Positions 10,572 to 21,200 of a stretch of DNA of 64,000 nt are shown here, piece after piece; the stretch's first letter is position 1, and each line of letters starts with the position of its first letter. Origin of the DNA: Saitoella complicata NRRL Y-17804. Its lineage: Eukaryota; Ascomycota; Saitoellomycetes; Saitoellales; Saitoellaceae. Made by a program: the position numbers and the translations under genes. Below the pieces are notes generated by a model. That model was not told where the DNA came from, made no database searches, and worked only from the letters and a program-made list of their open reading frames with translations. The DNA lies in NCBI RefSeq assembly GCF_001661265.1, contig NW_017567022.1:1-64000 (forward strand). Reading direction: 5' to 3'.

Positions 10572-11193
10572 GCGAGTCGTTAGTGCGGAAGGAGTTGATG
10601 GAAAGCTGATGAGATGACGAGTTCTACTTCTTGGTCTTTTTCTTCGTATTTTTGGTTTTCTCTTTTCTTGACCTCCGATCTTTTGAGCTGGGAGGTACCA
10701 CTCTTTCTGCATTTCTCAGCGAGATGAGTCGGCTTGATCTTCTTTTTTAGTACAGTTTTTCTTGGATGTGCGTTCGTTCGTGTTCGTACTTTGTCGCGTT
10801 TAGGGGATGTCAATTGAAGTTTTAAGTGGATGACCTTTACGTTCTGAATTTTCGTAGATCATCTCGCGCCGTGCTTCTCTAAAAGGCAGGACTTGGATGA
10901 TGAGGTTTACTGCAGCACCGAGGTTCCTACGCCTGTCCGCTTACTGTCTCCACGAGAAGATATGGCCACGGCGACTCGACGATATTGATAATAGCATCTA
11001 CTTTTAGCTACCTGTTGGCGTAAACAAATGGAGAGAATGCTCCATTCTCACCGATGTCATGAAAAAATAGATATCACCATGATGCGCCTTCTTCCAACAA
11101 TGGATCGAGCAGGTTAAAGATGCTGGGTATGGTCATCGTTTACTCCGAGATGCCAGCTCTCGAGTATATTCGATCTCTGTTAGGTCCTCGGAC
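10572..11193. other. Intergenic stretch between convergent genes
   Basis: The stretch holds the 3' ends of the secreted repeat protein (plus strand) and the DYRK kinase (minus strand). A T-rich segment at 10620-10770 suits a 3' untranslated region. No other feature is seen. Confidence 0.5.
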
Positions 11194-14100
11194 TCACTTC
11201 CGTCGCTGTAAGAATGTCAGTTAAGCTCCGTGACAAAACTGGAAACACAAACTTACCGGCGTCGTATCGATTCCAACAGTAACGGTCCTCGCCGCTGCGG
11301 ATGCCATGCCACTTCCACTCTGTGTCGTCGCAGCGATCCTGCTTCGAAGCGAGTACCCCTGGCTTCCACCAATCGTATTGCCTTTAGCCGGACTACTCCT
11401 CACCGGTGTCCCAATGCTCGTGCTCACACTCGTCGTACTGCTCTGACCACTGCCAAACGTACTTGGCGATATCTTCGATGGCGCATTCCATTTGGGTAAG
11501 TCGGGTAAGGGACGGCCGGAAGGTGCGAGGGGTGATGCAACAATCGTAGACGTCACACGGGCGCGAGCTTTAGTTGGCGACTTGGAGCGGACGACGCCTG
11601 TGACGAAGTCGTGTTGCAAGGCTTCCATGGGCGTCATACGTGCGTCCGGTGACCACTTCAGACACTTTGTGATGAAGTCCAGGAAGGAATCATCCGCAGC
11701 CGTGAACTTGAGCGCTTGTGCCAATGACTTCGTCGATGGGCGTCGAATCTTTCCCTTGGAGCTCTTGTGAAGCTTCGGCTTCAGGTTGCTCTCTATTGAT
11801 ACTCATTAGCAACTGTCCCTCGTCATCTTCTCAACCACGTTACCGAAGAAGATCCGTCTCCGATCCGACTTTTCAATCAAATGCCTCTCCGGCGGACCAA
11901 AAATCTCCATAATGCACGCCAACTGCTCTTTCTCATCCTCACCAGGAAAGATCGGAAAGCCCGTATACAGTTCCGCCAGAATACATCCCAAACTCCACAT
12001 GTCAATCGGCATACCGTAGTTCATGCCAAGAATGACCTCGGGCGAGCGGTAAAAGCGGGATTGGATGTAAGTGTAGACTGTGTCGATCTTGTCAGTCAAA
12101 GACTCGGGCTGAAACAATTACTGTCACATACCTTTCTCATTTTCGAAACACGAACTTCCAAAGTCAATGGTGCGGATCTCACTGCTGAGGGAATGCGACA
12201 GCAACACATTCTCCGGCTTCAAATCACAATGAATGACCTTGTGCTTGTACAACAGGACCAAGCTTTCCAACAACTGGATCGTAAACCTATCTCAAACGTT
12301 AGCAAAGTCTCTCGTATCGATGATATCACAAACCTCCTGATCATCTCCAACGAACACCCAATAAACCCATTCCCCTTCACAAACTCATACAAATTCATCC
12401 CCAACAACCCAGTCACGATACACAAATGCCCCCTAAAATAAAAGTCATCCTCGACCCTAACGACTCTCGCCACATCGTCCGGATCCCAATCCGTCAGTCG
12501 GCGCAGGATATCGACTTCGATGACGGCTTGTGCGTGGAACCGCTTCTTGTTTCGGATGATTTTGATGGCGACCCATTGTCCAGATTTCCAGTCAAGACAT
12601 CGGATGACGGAGCCGAATGAGCCTTTACCGAGCATGTCGACGCATTGGTAGCGGTATGCGAGATGATCTCCCATGACGGGTAAATAGTCACCTCGCTCGT
12701 CGTCATACCCAGCACCTGCCTCTCCCCTCGCAATATCACCCTGCCTCTTCTTCGTCCCCGGAACGCCCGTGAACCAAACAGGGTTGTAATCCCTAATCTC
12801 CCCAACCTCATACAACGTCAAATCCGCATCCCTCAGCTCACGTTCCGTTAGTTCCCTGCCACGCGTACTCCGCTCCCACAACTCCTCGACGAGACGTTCT
12901 TTCTCCCGTTCGGCTGCGTCGGCCAAGTGTTTTCTCCCGGTTTGGAGGTTACGCATTTCTGCGTCCACCGCAGCGATGTTAAGCTCCTTGACCTCGACAA
13001 CAGTCCTCTCGACCTTCCCCGGACTCGACCACGGCAACGGCGGCGGTCCCATCGCGTCCAATCCAAGTTTATCGCCCTTCCCGAACCCAAATCCGCCAAA
13101 ACTCAATTTCCGGCGTCGTTCACCATAACTCGTCGGCGGCGCAGACGGTAGAGGTGGAACAGGATCCCCAAGCACACTCTTTCTCTCCTTCTCCTTCCTG
13201 GATCCAGACCGCGACAAGGATTTAAAGAATCCCTTGACCTCGGATCCGGCCTGTGCGAAACTCATACTCTTCTCCTTTCTGTGACCTCGAATTTTCTCAC
13301 CGGGCGCGTGTGCGCTTGAGGTCGGGGGGTACGGTTTGGTAACTGAATGCAGGCCGTCTGCCATTGAGATACTCTTGTTGAGGGGTTTGGGTGGTACGTG
13401 CTTGGATGTTGCGGTGGGCGTAACTGGACTTTCCTCTCTCTTCCCTCCCCCGCCAAAGAACGTATACCGCGATGCCGTCAAGGGAGTTTTCAACTTCCTC
13501 TCCTTATCGACAAGTCCAGTCCCACTAAACTTCTTCGGTGTCTCAAACCCGGTAGCCAGCGGCGTCCCAGAAGACGGCGGTCGACTTCCTACTCCGACAC
13601 CCTTCGCCGACTTGATCGGTGATTCACCAACCTTGATCCTACCACCCATCGCACTCCCCGGATTCTTGAGGTAATACGGCGGCAGAACCAGGGGCTCAAG
13701 CGCAGGCTTCGATCGTTGCTGAGAAGTTGTCGAAGAGGTAGTACCACTTGGTGGTCGTGCAAATGGTGTAGGGCGTGTCTGCGTTGTATGCGTGACAGGC
13801 GAAGGTCGTTGAAACGGTGTCGGTGGTGTCGAACTTGGCATATTACTACTCCGTACCGGTTGCACTGTCGCCGAGACGTGCCGTAAAGTCCGTGTTCGCG
13901 GACTCTCCCTCCTCCCCGTGCCAAGTCCATCCGCCTTGGTTTCACGTAGTGCAGTCGCTACTGAGCCCGTGCTTGCGTATGATGCCGATGGTATGCGGGT
14001 GCGAGATGTGGTTGTTGGTGGTTGTCGCGGGGTAGCATTCACGCCCGGTTTGGACGTCGTTGGGGGTGTCGTCCCTTCCGAACGCAATGAACCGCGCACA

Positions 14101-14378
14101 GGTGTAGAGGCCGTTCGAACAGACGATTGGTACCCTGACGGAGCGGCATTCATGCCAGCCCCACTCGCCACCCTCCCCGCAGTCGGACTGATCACACTCG
14201 CCCTACTCCTAGCCAAACTCGCCTTCGTAGGCTGCATCACCCGCTCCAGTCCCTTCGGTAAGGCTGGGACGGGCGGGACCTCGAAGGCCTGGTCGAACAT
14301 GTAAGCGCTTTTCCGGCGTGAAGCACGGTCTGTTGGTGATACGGTCCGGGTCAGAGTTGGTTTCCGCGGGCTTGACAT
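11194..14378 (-). CDS. DYRK-family protein kinase (Pom1/DYRK2-like)
   Basis: Five exons (14378-12334, 12286-12132, 12077-11844, 11792-11257, 11205-11194) join in consistent phase to 993 residues. The first ~570 residues are disordered and rich in Ser, Pro, Thr and Arg. The kinase domain starts near residue 575 with the glycine loop GKGSFG, VAIK Lys606, the catalytic loop HCDLKPEN (Asp703), IDFGSS (Asp723) and the DYRK hallmark [13 protein letters not shown] with autophosphorylated Tyr735 and Tyr737. It ends with a Ser-rich tail. The start at 14378 was preferred over an upstream in-frame extension that looks like leader sequence. In fission yeast Pom1 sets polarity and the size at division; a similar role here is inference. 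The last exon is only 12 bp, so the C-terminus is less certain. Confidence 0.9.
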
Positions 14379-14721
14379 TGTTGCCCGTGGTGGCTTGGGT
14401 GCACTGGTCCTCTGGTGTAGTGTTTGGGTCGACCCAAGGTATACGGCGTTTACGCAGGGCGGTGCGAGGAACAGGACGGGGTGATATGCTAAGGAGCAGG
14501 AGAATAAGCATGAGCATGAAAGTGCTGAATAGTAAGAATAAGATCGCATTTTGTCCTTCCATGGAGGCTACTGAAGACATAAAAGACTGCTATGGAATGA
14601 TCAGAATAAAGAGTATCAATGAAAGAAACTCACTCTCCGGATCCAATGCTCCTGTAAACCCTTGTCTCAACCGTACAAAGACCAACAAACTGTATGGATT
14701 CATCTCAATCTGATTGATACT

Positions 14722-15058
14722 ATTTATAGTAACACCATTCGTACACATCGAAACAGCTTCAATGCTGGGATCCAGCGGGACTCAACGGTCCTTGTCAACA
14801 ATGCCTTCCCAGCTGTTGGTGATACCAAACCCAAGGTCCTCATGCTCTTCATTCTCAGCATCCTCATTGATGGAGTAGAAATCAGGTTAGGGTGGAGGGT
14901 TCTGAAGGGCATGCTTGGAGTCACGCTTAGCCTGCTTCGCCTGAATGCAGGGCTGCCTTTTAAATTCCCTCTCCTCCACAATCAGCTCGTCTTGGAATTT
15001 GCGTTTAACAACAATAGTCTTCACGATCAAGTCTTCGTCTGCGTCGTAAGGGCTTGAG
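14722..15058 (-). pseudogene. Decayed coding trace beside the Myb/SANT-like relic
   Basis: Read on the minus strand, one frame gives protein-like text (KRKFQDELIVEEREFK, then SINEDAENEEHEDLGF) with two internal stops. Its position, orientation and decay match the Myb/SANT-like frame immediately upstream, so both may belong to one dead mobile-element gene. No family is assigned. Confidence 0.3.
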
Positions 15059-15124
15059 TTTGCTGAGAGATGGGACGTGAAGCAGTCGTATTGAGGGTCG
15101 AAGGTTACAAATCAGTGAACTGTG

Positions 15125-15616
15125 TTAAAGACTCTTGTGTACCGCGCAGGCAGCAGCGCTAGGGTGGGCCACCAGTAGATTGGTCTCTTCATGCTCGTCA
15201 GTGGCGCCATCGTCCACATTGATTAGAGTAAATGCAGGCGTCTGATGGTGACCGGTGTTGTCGTTAGGGTGCATGTCGACTTCTTCGACATCCTCGATAA
15301 ACTCGTCGGGGTATGTGGACTGCACCAAACCTTTGTCCTTATCGAGGAGAACAGGAGGACGCATGTTGTGTTTATCCTTAAAGAATACCACGAGCTCGTC
15401 GTAAAAGGGACGAACTTTCAGGATTTTCTCCTTAAGAGTAATTCCATTACCGCGGTCACCACCTCCTGTAGCGCAAGCAATGGCATCTGCTTTACCGAAG
15501 GCTGCATTTAACGTGGTATGCTTGTTTTTGATGGCGACCCGGTCGAAACCGGACGAATCCTTAAGTGCACCGGTAACATCTTCGTCGCAATACTTGTCGT
15601 ACCAACCCCTGAACAT
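15125..15616 (-). pseudogene. Myb/SANT-like domain relic, probably from a DNA transposon
   Basis: A 163-codon frame contains a pattern resembling Myb/SANT-like proteins carried by PIF/Harbinger-type transposons: WYDKYCDEDVTGALKDSSGF, a basic stretch, then KVRPFYDELVVFF. Fainter in-frame text upstream (VTHKNKMAGVKADVQ) looks like the preceding helix of the same domain but is out of frame. There is no usable upstream start and the C-terminal part is acidic and low complexity. I take it as a dead accessory gene of a DNA transposon; a small live host gene is less likely. Confidence 0.4.
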
Positions 15617-15968
15617 CGGCTTTCACTCCTGCCATCTTGTTTTTATGCGTCACGGTTCCACTTGTGAACTGAGGGAAACCGTGATCTGCATCGTCCGTCG
15701 AAAGCTTCCACGGCTCTCAGCAGTAGCTGAATCCTTCTTGCGCTGCCTAGCATCCGCGGCAGCGGAGAGTTGAGTCTGGTTCGACTGGCCCATGATGAAA
15801 CTGGGGCTGTATGCTGGAGTATATGCTAGCTAATAGAAGCTGTAGCGAGTGTTGAACTGGGAGAGGTTTTTGTCGATGGTGGTTAGGGAGTTCACTCGAC
15901 ATCCTTAATGGAGTTAGGTCGGGTATTCAGGGGTTAGAGTTTTCCGGGCAAATCTAACTTTTTGCGGT

Positions 15969-15977
15969 TTAACCTAG
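15969..15977. repeat. 9-bp target-site duplication, left copy
   Basis: TTAACCTAG immediately precedes the left terminus of the MULE and is repeated exactly at 18360-18368. Nine bases is the usual duplication length for Mutator-like elements. Confidence 0.92.
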
Positions 15978-18359
15978 GGGTCCTGATCATTCCAAACCCC
16001 CGTTTGTTCAATACCACACCCCGCGCGCCGAAAATTGAGGAGATCAGAGCAGAAACAAGAGGAATAAAATTATTTACAGTAGCGATATGTACACAAATAA
16101 ATTCCTGACGCTCCTACGCTTCCATCAAGGTCCATATGGACCAAAATAATTCCTAGGCGGGCCCGGAGGAGGCCCGTAAAACCTTTAATGCCCCGGAGCA
16201 CCCATGGGAAGGTTTCCACCAGCCATAGATGCCATCGGGGGCAATGAATAGCCGACTGAGGGTCCTTGAACTGGATGCCCCGATTGGGGAGGGTAATCGA
16301 AGCGAGGCTGTAAGGCGGGTAGACCGTGGAAGGGCATCAGAGGAGCGTCGAGGGGGTTGTAGGACGGCACAAACCATGGTTGAGAGTAGCCATCATCCAC
16401 CGTACCACTTGGAACCGGAGTTTGGCTTGGCATCTGCACGTTACGGAGCTCACATGTCCTCCGATCATGCCCGGGCCGGCTGCAAAAACCACAGAGTCTT
16501 CTTGATGCTTCAACGATCTCAAATGCGCTTGGGTCTCGCTGAGTTGAGCTGAGTGGGATGTTGCGGGATCGATTTTGAGATCCCCTCGGACGTCCTCTGG
16601 CGGTACTGAAGGGCGGGTCTCGGACTTGCTGCTGAGTTGTGTCCAATGTGGGTGCCTCAATGTAGTTCTCGTCGAGGACAAGATGCCAGTGCTTGTGTAT
16701 GTCGTGCATTGTCAAGACCCGGTCGTCGGCCAATGCTTCAGTGATTGCATGCGCACAGGGTTAACCGAAAACCCTCTTCAGGTAACCACGGCAGGTCGAA
16801 AGGGTGAAATTGGTGGCGAGCGAACGACGTGCGAGAATGTACTGCTCCTCAATCAACCCCAATGCGAAGCCCGAAACCTTGTACTTGATATCGGCGAAGA
16901 AAGCGCCCAAAGTCGGTGGAACACTCACCTTCTCGTTGGCTATCTTCCCTATTATCTCCTTGTGTTGTTCCTCCATGAATGCCCGGGAATGATCCACGAC
17001 GGTCAAGAGATTGCCTGTGCTGACTCCAATGTGACCTTTGAGACACTTGTGAGCACCTTCAGCACGGGAAGAGACTGACGATCCGAGGTGAGTGACACGC
17101 TCAACCCAGGCGGAGACAAAGTAAGTCTTGTAGGGGAGAAGGGTCTCGACGTATGAAGTAACAGTCCCATACCTCTCGTAATCACGCATCAAATCAGCGA
17201 GATTCTCCTCGAACTTCTCCTCCGTCAAGGATTTCATGAGCTCCTGCATGGTATTGAAGAAACCATCCCATTCCTCCTTAGTGCGGAATGCACTTTTGCA
17301 GTTCGTCACCACATTCTTCTCAATGTGCCAACGACATAACAATTTGGCGGCGGTGGGGAATACCTTATCATTTGCATGCATAAGGGCAAGCTCGCGGTCC
17401 GTGACGATGACAAGAGGTGTAAAGTAATCCATCAGCTCCGAGTACATACACATTGCCCAGAGATAGTCCTCCCGAGTCTCCCTAGAGAGGAAGCACAATG
17501 CTGAGGTGAACGAAGTGTTGCAACAAGTCATCCCGACAATATGAAGGAGGGGCATCTCAAACTTGTTGGTTTTGTAGGTGCAATCCATGACGAAGACATT
17601 TCGAAAGCGTTTCGTGAAACTGATAGATTGTGGGTGGGTGAAGATTAGGCCGGTAATGCGATTTTCGTTGTCCACCCTCTTCCGGAAAGGCAGGCCTTCT
17701 TCTTCGAGTTTGTCTAACAAGGCAACAATGGGTGTACGCCGGGCAAGATTCTTGACGCGAAGGTCGCGCTTGGCGTTGTAGATGTTGCGGCGCAAAAAGT
17801 CTGGGTTGCCCTCCGGGTCCTCGCGTAGGGCCACGGCAATAGTCCTAGGCAGCGCACCTGCCTTCGTCATCCTCTCAGTGTCTTTGATCTGGGTGGCTGT
17901 GAGTTTCCTGTGCTGGGGGAGTGCCGTGGGATCGATTACGGGCTCATGGTTGTGCTCCCCGTTCTTTGTCGATAACTCCCAATCTCCTGTTATCCCAGAG
18001 AGCTTGCCAACAAGCTTGAAAGGGCAGCCCTGGGCCTTGTGGTTTGATTTGCGCTGACGGGAAGTGCGGTCAAGATTATGGCGATTTCTATACTCGCCGC
18101 CACGGGTACATTTTAGCCATACTTTGCCGGGTTTGGATCGCTCAGTTGAAATGGCATAGCCACGGGGCTTGGCCCAGGCCTGGCCATAATTCTTGAGCTC
18201 TTCCAGGGTAGGGAAAGAGGCATCAGGTGGAGGATCCATTTCTGTCTCCTACAGCTGAGTTTAATGCTGTTTTGTGTGGTTGTTATGCTCTGATCTCCTC
18301 AATTTTCGGCGCGCGGGGGCGTGGTTTGAAGATTTAGCGGTGTGGAATGATCAAGACCC
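15978..18359 (-). mobile_element. MULE (Mutator-like) DNA transposon, structurally complete
   Basis: The 2,382-bp element is bounded by 74-bp terminal inverted repeats (15978-16051 and 18286-18359, equal length, about 80 percent identical). The termini read GGGTCCTGATCATTCCA on the left and the complement of GGGTCTTGATCATTCCA on the right. A perfect 9-bp duplication, TTAACCTAG, flanks it. It carries one transposase gene on the minus strand with a single in-frame stop. Intact ends and a perfect duplication point to a fairly recent insertion. It could still be moved by a transposase supplied from elsewhere. Confidence 0.93.
16185..18239 (-). pseudogene. MULE transposase (FAR1-type DNA binding, MULE catalytic domain, SWIM, CCHC), one stop codon
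   Basis: The frame opens at ATG 18239 and runs to 16185 with only one interruption, TAA at 16761-16763. The FAR1/WRKY-type zinc module is at residues 44-98 (Cys44, Cys72, His96/His98). The MULE domain carries the catalytic triad as Asp219 (VMDCTYKTNKF), Asp281 (VIVTDRELALM) and Glu394 (RAEGAHKCLK). The stop falls at residue 493, inside the SWIM-like segment, between GYLKRVFG and PCAHAI; the telomeric copy has Leu (CTA) there. The frame continues to a CCHC knuckle (CGFCSRPGHDRRTC) and a Pro/Gly-rich tail. A 492-residue product lacking SWIM and knuckle could still be made. Host functions such as those of plant FAR1/FHY3 are not implied. Confidence 0.9.
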
Positions 18360-18368
18360 TTAACCTAG
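18360..18368. repeat. 9-bp target-site duplication, right copy
   Basis: TTAACCTAG directly follows the right terminus of the MULE and equals the left copy at 15969-15977. The sequence resembles a degenerate telomeric unit, in keeping with a subtelomeric target. Confidence 0.92.
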
Positions 18369-19282
18369 CCTCCTTAGCCACTTGAAACCTAACCCTAGGG
18401 CGGTTTTCAGCGAGGTTTAAGCACCTACGTTCAAGCGTGGGTGATCAGAAACAAACCGTCTAAACCTCCATTTAAACGTCATTTAAACGTCATTTCAGCG
18501 AACTCGCTACATTTAAATCTGACGACCCTCAGTGATTATTGCAGGGCGGCTGAAGCACCGTGGGACGGTGTGACAGACCTTTCGTCATAGCTGGGCTTTC
18601 TCACCCAAGGTTGGTTTTCTAAATCCGCCTGGGGCTTCGCACTATGTCATTAAAATCTCACAGGAAGTCGCTCTTCCGAAGATGTCATATCTCGCTGAGG
18701 ACAGGTACGGACTGTGAGATGAGGCCATAAAGGTGTAGTCCCAAGAACGTGTGGGGGAGCGGGTAACACCTGAGAAGGGCTGTGCACTTTTCTTTCCCAC
18801 ATCGCACAGAGACATTCTTTAGTTCATTGTGGCTACCGGGTTAAAGAGACATCTGGTTGGAATTGGGAATGGAGATTCAGTCATGACTGTTGCACTGGGT
18901 GAGAACGAGGATCTATTGCTGATCGATTCACGCCAGCTGGTAGGTGCGAACAGGAGTTAACCTCTATATTATGTACAGGCGCTCTTGTACCGTAGGTTCC
19001 CTTAGACTAGACTCTTTGCCACTTATCATCTCAACAATCGCATCATTTAGATCATTTCCTAGTTAGACCTTCACCTACGCCTAAGCATAAATCCTTTAAA
19101 CCATGGCGATACTAAGTTTCATACCTGAGAGGTGCATTGCCAGCGGAGATGATAATCAATAGTGTACTGTATCCTCCATTCCTAGAAAGAACTCCCTAAT
19201 ACATACTGCTGTCGTTACCGCATGAGCAGCTGACATCAATGCAATATGGGATCGACCACACCGGCTAAATGATATATTTGAG
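18369..19282. other. Intergenic stretch with telomere-like fragments
   Basis: No gene is seen. Near 18380 there is a short telomere-like CCTAACCCTAG, and at 18469-18492 an 11-bp unit (CATTTAAACGT) occurs about twice in tandem. The remainder holds the 3' flank of the thioesterase gene. Confidence 0.45.
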
Positions 19283-20869
19283 CTACGCTTTCGGATCAAA
19301 ACGACCTTTCTCAAATTCCTCGAACTGCCGCTCTTTCTCTGCTCCTCCGGACTGCTGCTCTCTTCTCAGCGCCATCACAGACCTCATCGCATCTCCGTAG
19401 TTGACAGCAGCAATCTGTTTCAGTGTGCCCTTCTTCTCATCCTTTACTCTGAAAGCATAATGGAAGACGCAAGTGGTTTGCCGTTCGCCAGTGAGCGGAT
19501 CGATAACCTCAGCAGAGACTGAAACGGAAAAGCTGCCCCTGTCGACATTAGAGTACACTACTCGTGAGTGAAAATCGAGTATAGAACCGATTGGTACAGG
19601 CTTCTGGAAAGCAATGGAGGAGGAAGAGGTGAAGATAGGTCGAGCATGAGCAAAAAGAGTCGCGGTTGCATGAGCAAGGTCGAATGACTCACGCATGAGA
19701 TAACCTCCAAACACATTGTTGTGAATATTGCGCTCTGTGTACCGCATCAGCAAGTAAGGACTCGTCGCATGGGTACGGAAAACATACCTTGAGGATGACA
19801 GATATTCACTCGCCTTAGAGCAGTCTCTGCTGGCGTAATCTGATCGGGGGATCTTGAGGGCTGAACGTGAAAGGGATCATGTGTCATACTATCCAGATGC
19901 TCCTGACCTAGCCATACTGAGTGGATACGTGCAACTTCTTCCTGCGTCGGCGGTTCTCGAGATAAAGCGTGACTACGATGGTATGAGGCACGCTTCCGAT
20001 TCTCATTGCCAAGGCTGGCGATCAGCTTCTCCTTTTCAGATTCGACATGTAGAGGGTTGATCGACACGGGTTTATTGGTTAATGGGTCGCGTGCAACCCT
20101 GCAAGTCATCATTAGTTGCTGACGCGTGTAGCATCCGGGCTCATGACTTACATCGTGAAGTTCGATAGCAAGATCGGGGTGGATTTTGACACGTCGCCGT
20201 CTTCGGGTAGTTCCTCCACTCTGATCGTTATGTTCATCGACGATTTTCCGACATATGCCACGTGTCCCGACTGCGTCGCTTGTCAGCTCCTGACGTTGTC
20301 TATACCCGGTCCATGATTCGCATACCAGCTTCAAGTCTTTATCCGCAGTCAAAGGGTTCAGCAAATCAATCCGATCGACACTAGCTGTGACAATTCGTAA
20401 TGGTAGGGTATGGACGTCGCCATCTTCGCAATGTCTGTAGGCAATCATCCCAGATAAAGCGTCCAGATCCTCGAAGAGTTTTCCCAACCGCAGTCCGCCC
20501 CACGTGTTTTGATAGTCTTCGCGCATCTCCGCATCGCTCGAAAAAGGACTGTATACAAAATGTAAGCTTCCTGAGAGGAAAAGTGAGACAAGATACATAC
20601 AGAACACCTTCGACGTAACTCTCCGCCATGCGCTTGGGGATCAATTTCCGCTTCGTTGACTCTTCGGCCTGACGCATGGCTTGAAGACGAGTCGACCATA
20701 AGGAGTTGGTAAAAGAGGTTCGGCTGCGCAAGGGTTTATGCTCTTCTGTTGGTTTCGGCGAGGCATTGCTGTCATAGGTGCTGAATTGTCGCGCCGAGGA
20801 GCGGTGAAGGGTTTGAGGCCAAGACCGCACGAAGGAACGAATACGAACAGTCTGATCTCGTATCAGCAT
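19283..20869 (-). CDS. Mitochondrial acyl-CoA thioesterase, ACOT9-like (double hotdog)
   Basis: Three exons (20869-20601, 20548-19788, 19734-19283) give 493 residues. ACOT9-type enzymes hydrolyse acyl-CoA to free acid and CoA in mitochondria. The N-terminus (MLIRDQTVRIRSFVRSWPQ...RQFST) is a good mitochondrial presequence. The first hotdog unit has TWGGLRLGKLFEDLDALSG and ASVDRIDLLNPL, then VARDPLTNKPV. The second has NICHPQERNIHNNVFGGYLMRESFDLAHATA, matching the ACOT9 pattern HPQ..N...N.IFGG.LMR. The final intron (19735-19787) is placed so that HPQ joins ERNIHNN. A GT...AG-bounded 33-nt stretch at about 20119-20151 is in frame and is treated here as coding. The start uses the first ATG; an upstream TTG is not needed. 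Confidence 0.88.
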
Positions 20870-21200
20870 GCTTCCTGGCCAACAACGTGCCAAACAGTCA
20901 AGCTCACCTTCGTTGCCTTGAAATTTCTGAGCATTTCCACCTTTCTTGTCTTCCTGGAGGTCGACCGCCGTGCAGTTCGGACGTACGTCCGCACGCCTAA
21001 TTCGGGAGAGCGCGGTCTGAAGTCATGAGGCATCCATTGTCGGCAGCTGCGAGAGAGACCGGAGAAGGTTCTTCCGGAGACTGCCCATGATCCTGTTCAC
21101 ACCTACAGACTTGGAATGTAGAATACAATGGTACTTGCTTAGCCAAAGGTTTGCTTCGATATTCTTCATTTTCAGCCGCGCTGAGTAGTTATTCAGCTTA
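20870..21200. other. Short intergenic stretch ending at a TA insertion site
   Basis: This is the promoter side of the thioesterase gene. Nothing else is recognised before the TA dinucleotide at 21199-21200 that flanks the Tc1/mariner-like element. Confidence 0.45.

Noticed and set aside
18378-18396. Telomere-like CCTAACCCTAG as an interstitial telomere
   Set aside because: Fewer than two full units; too short to separate from chance near a chromosome end.
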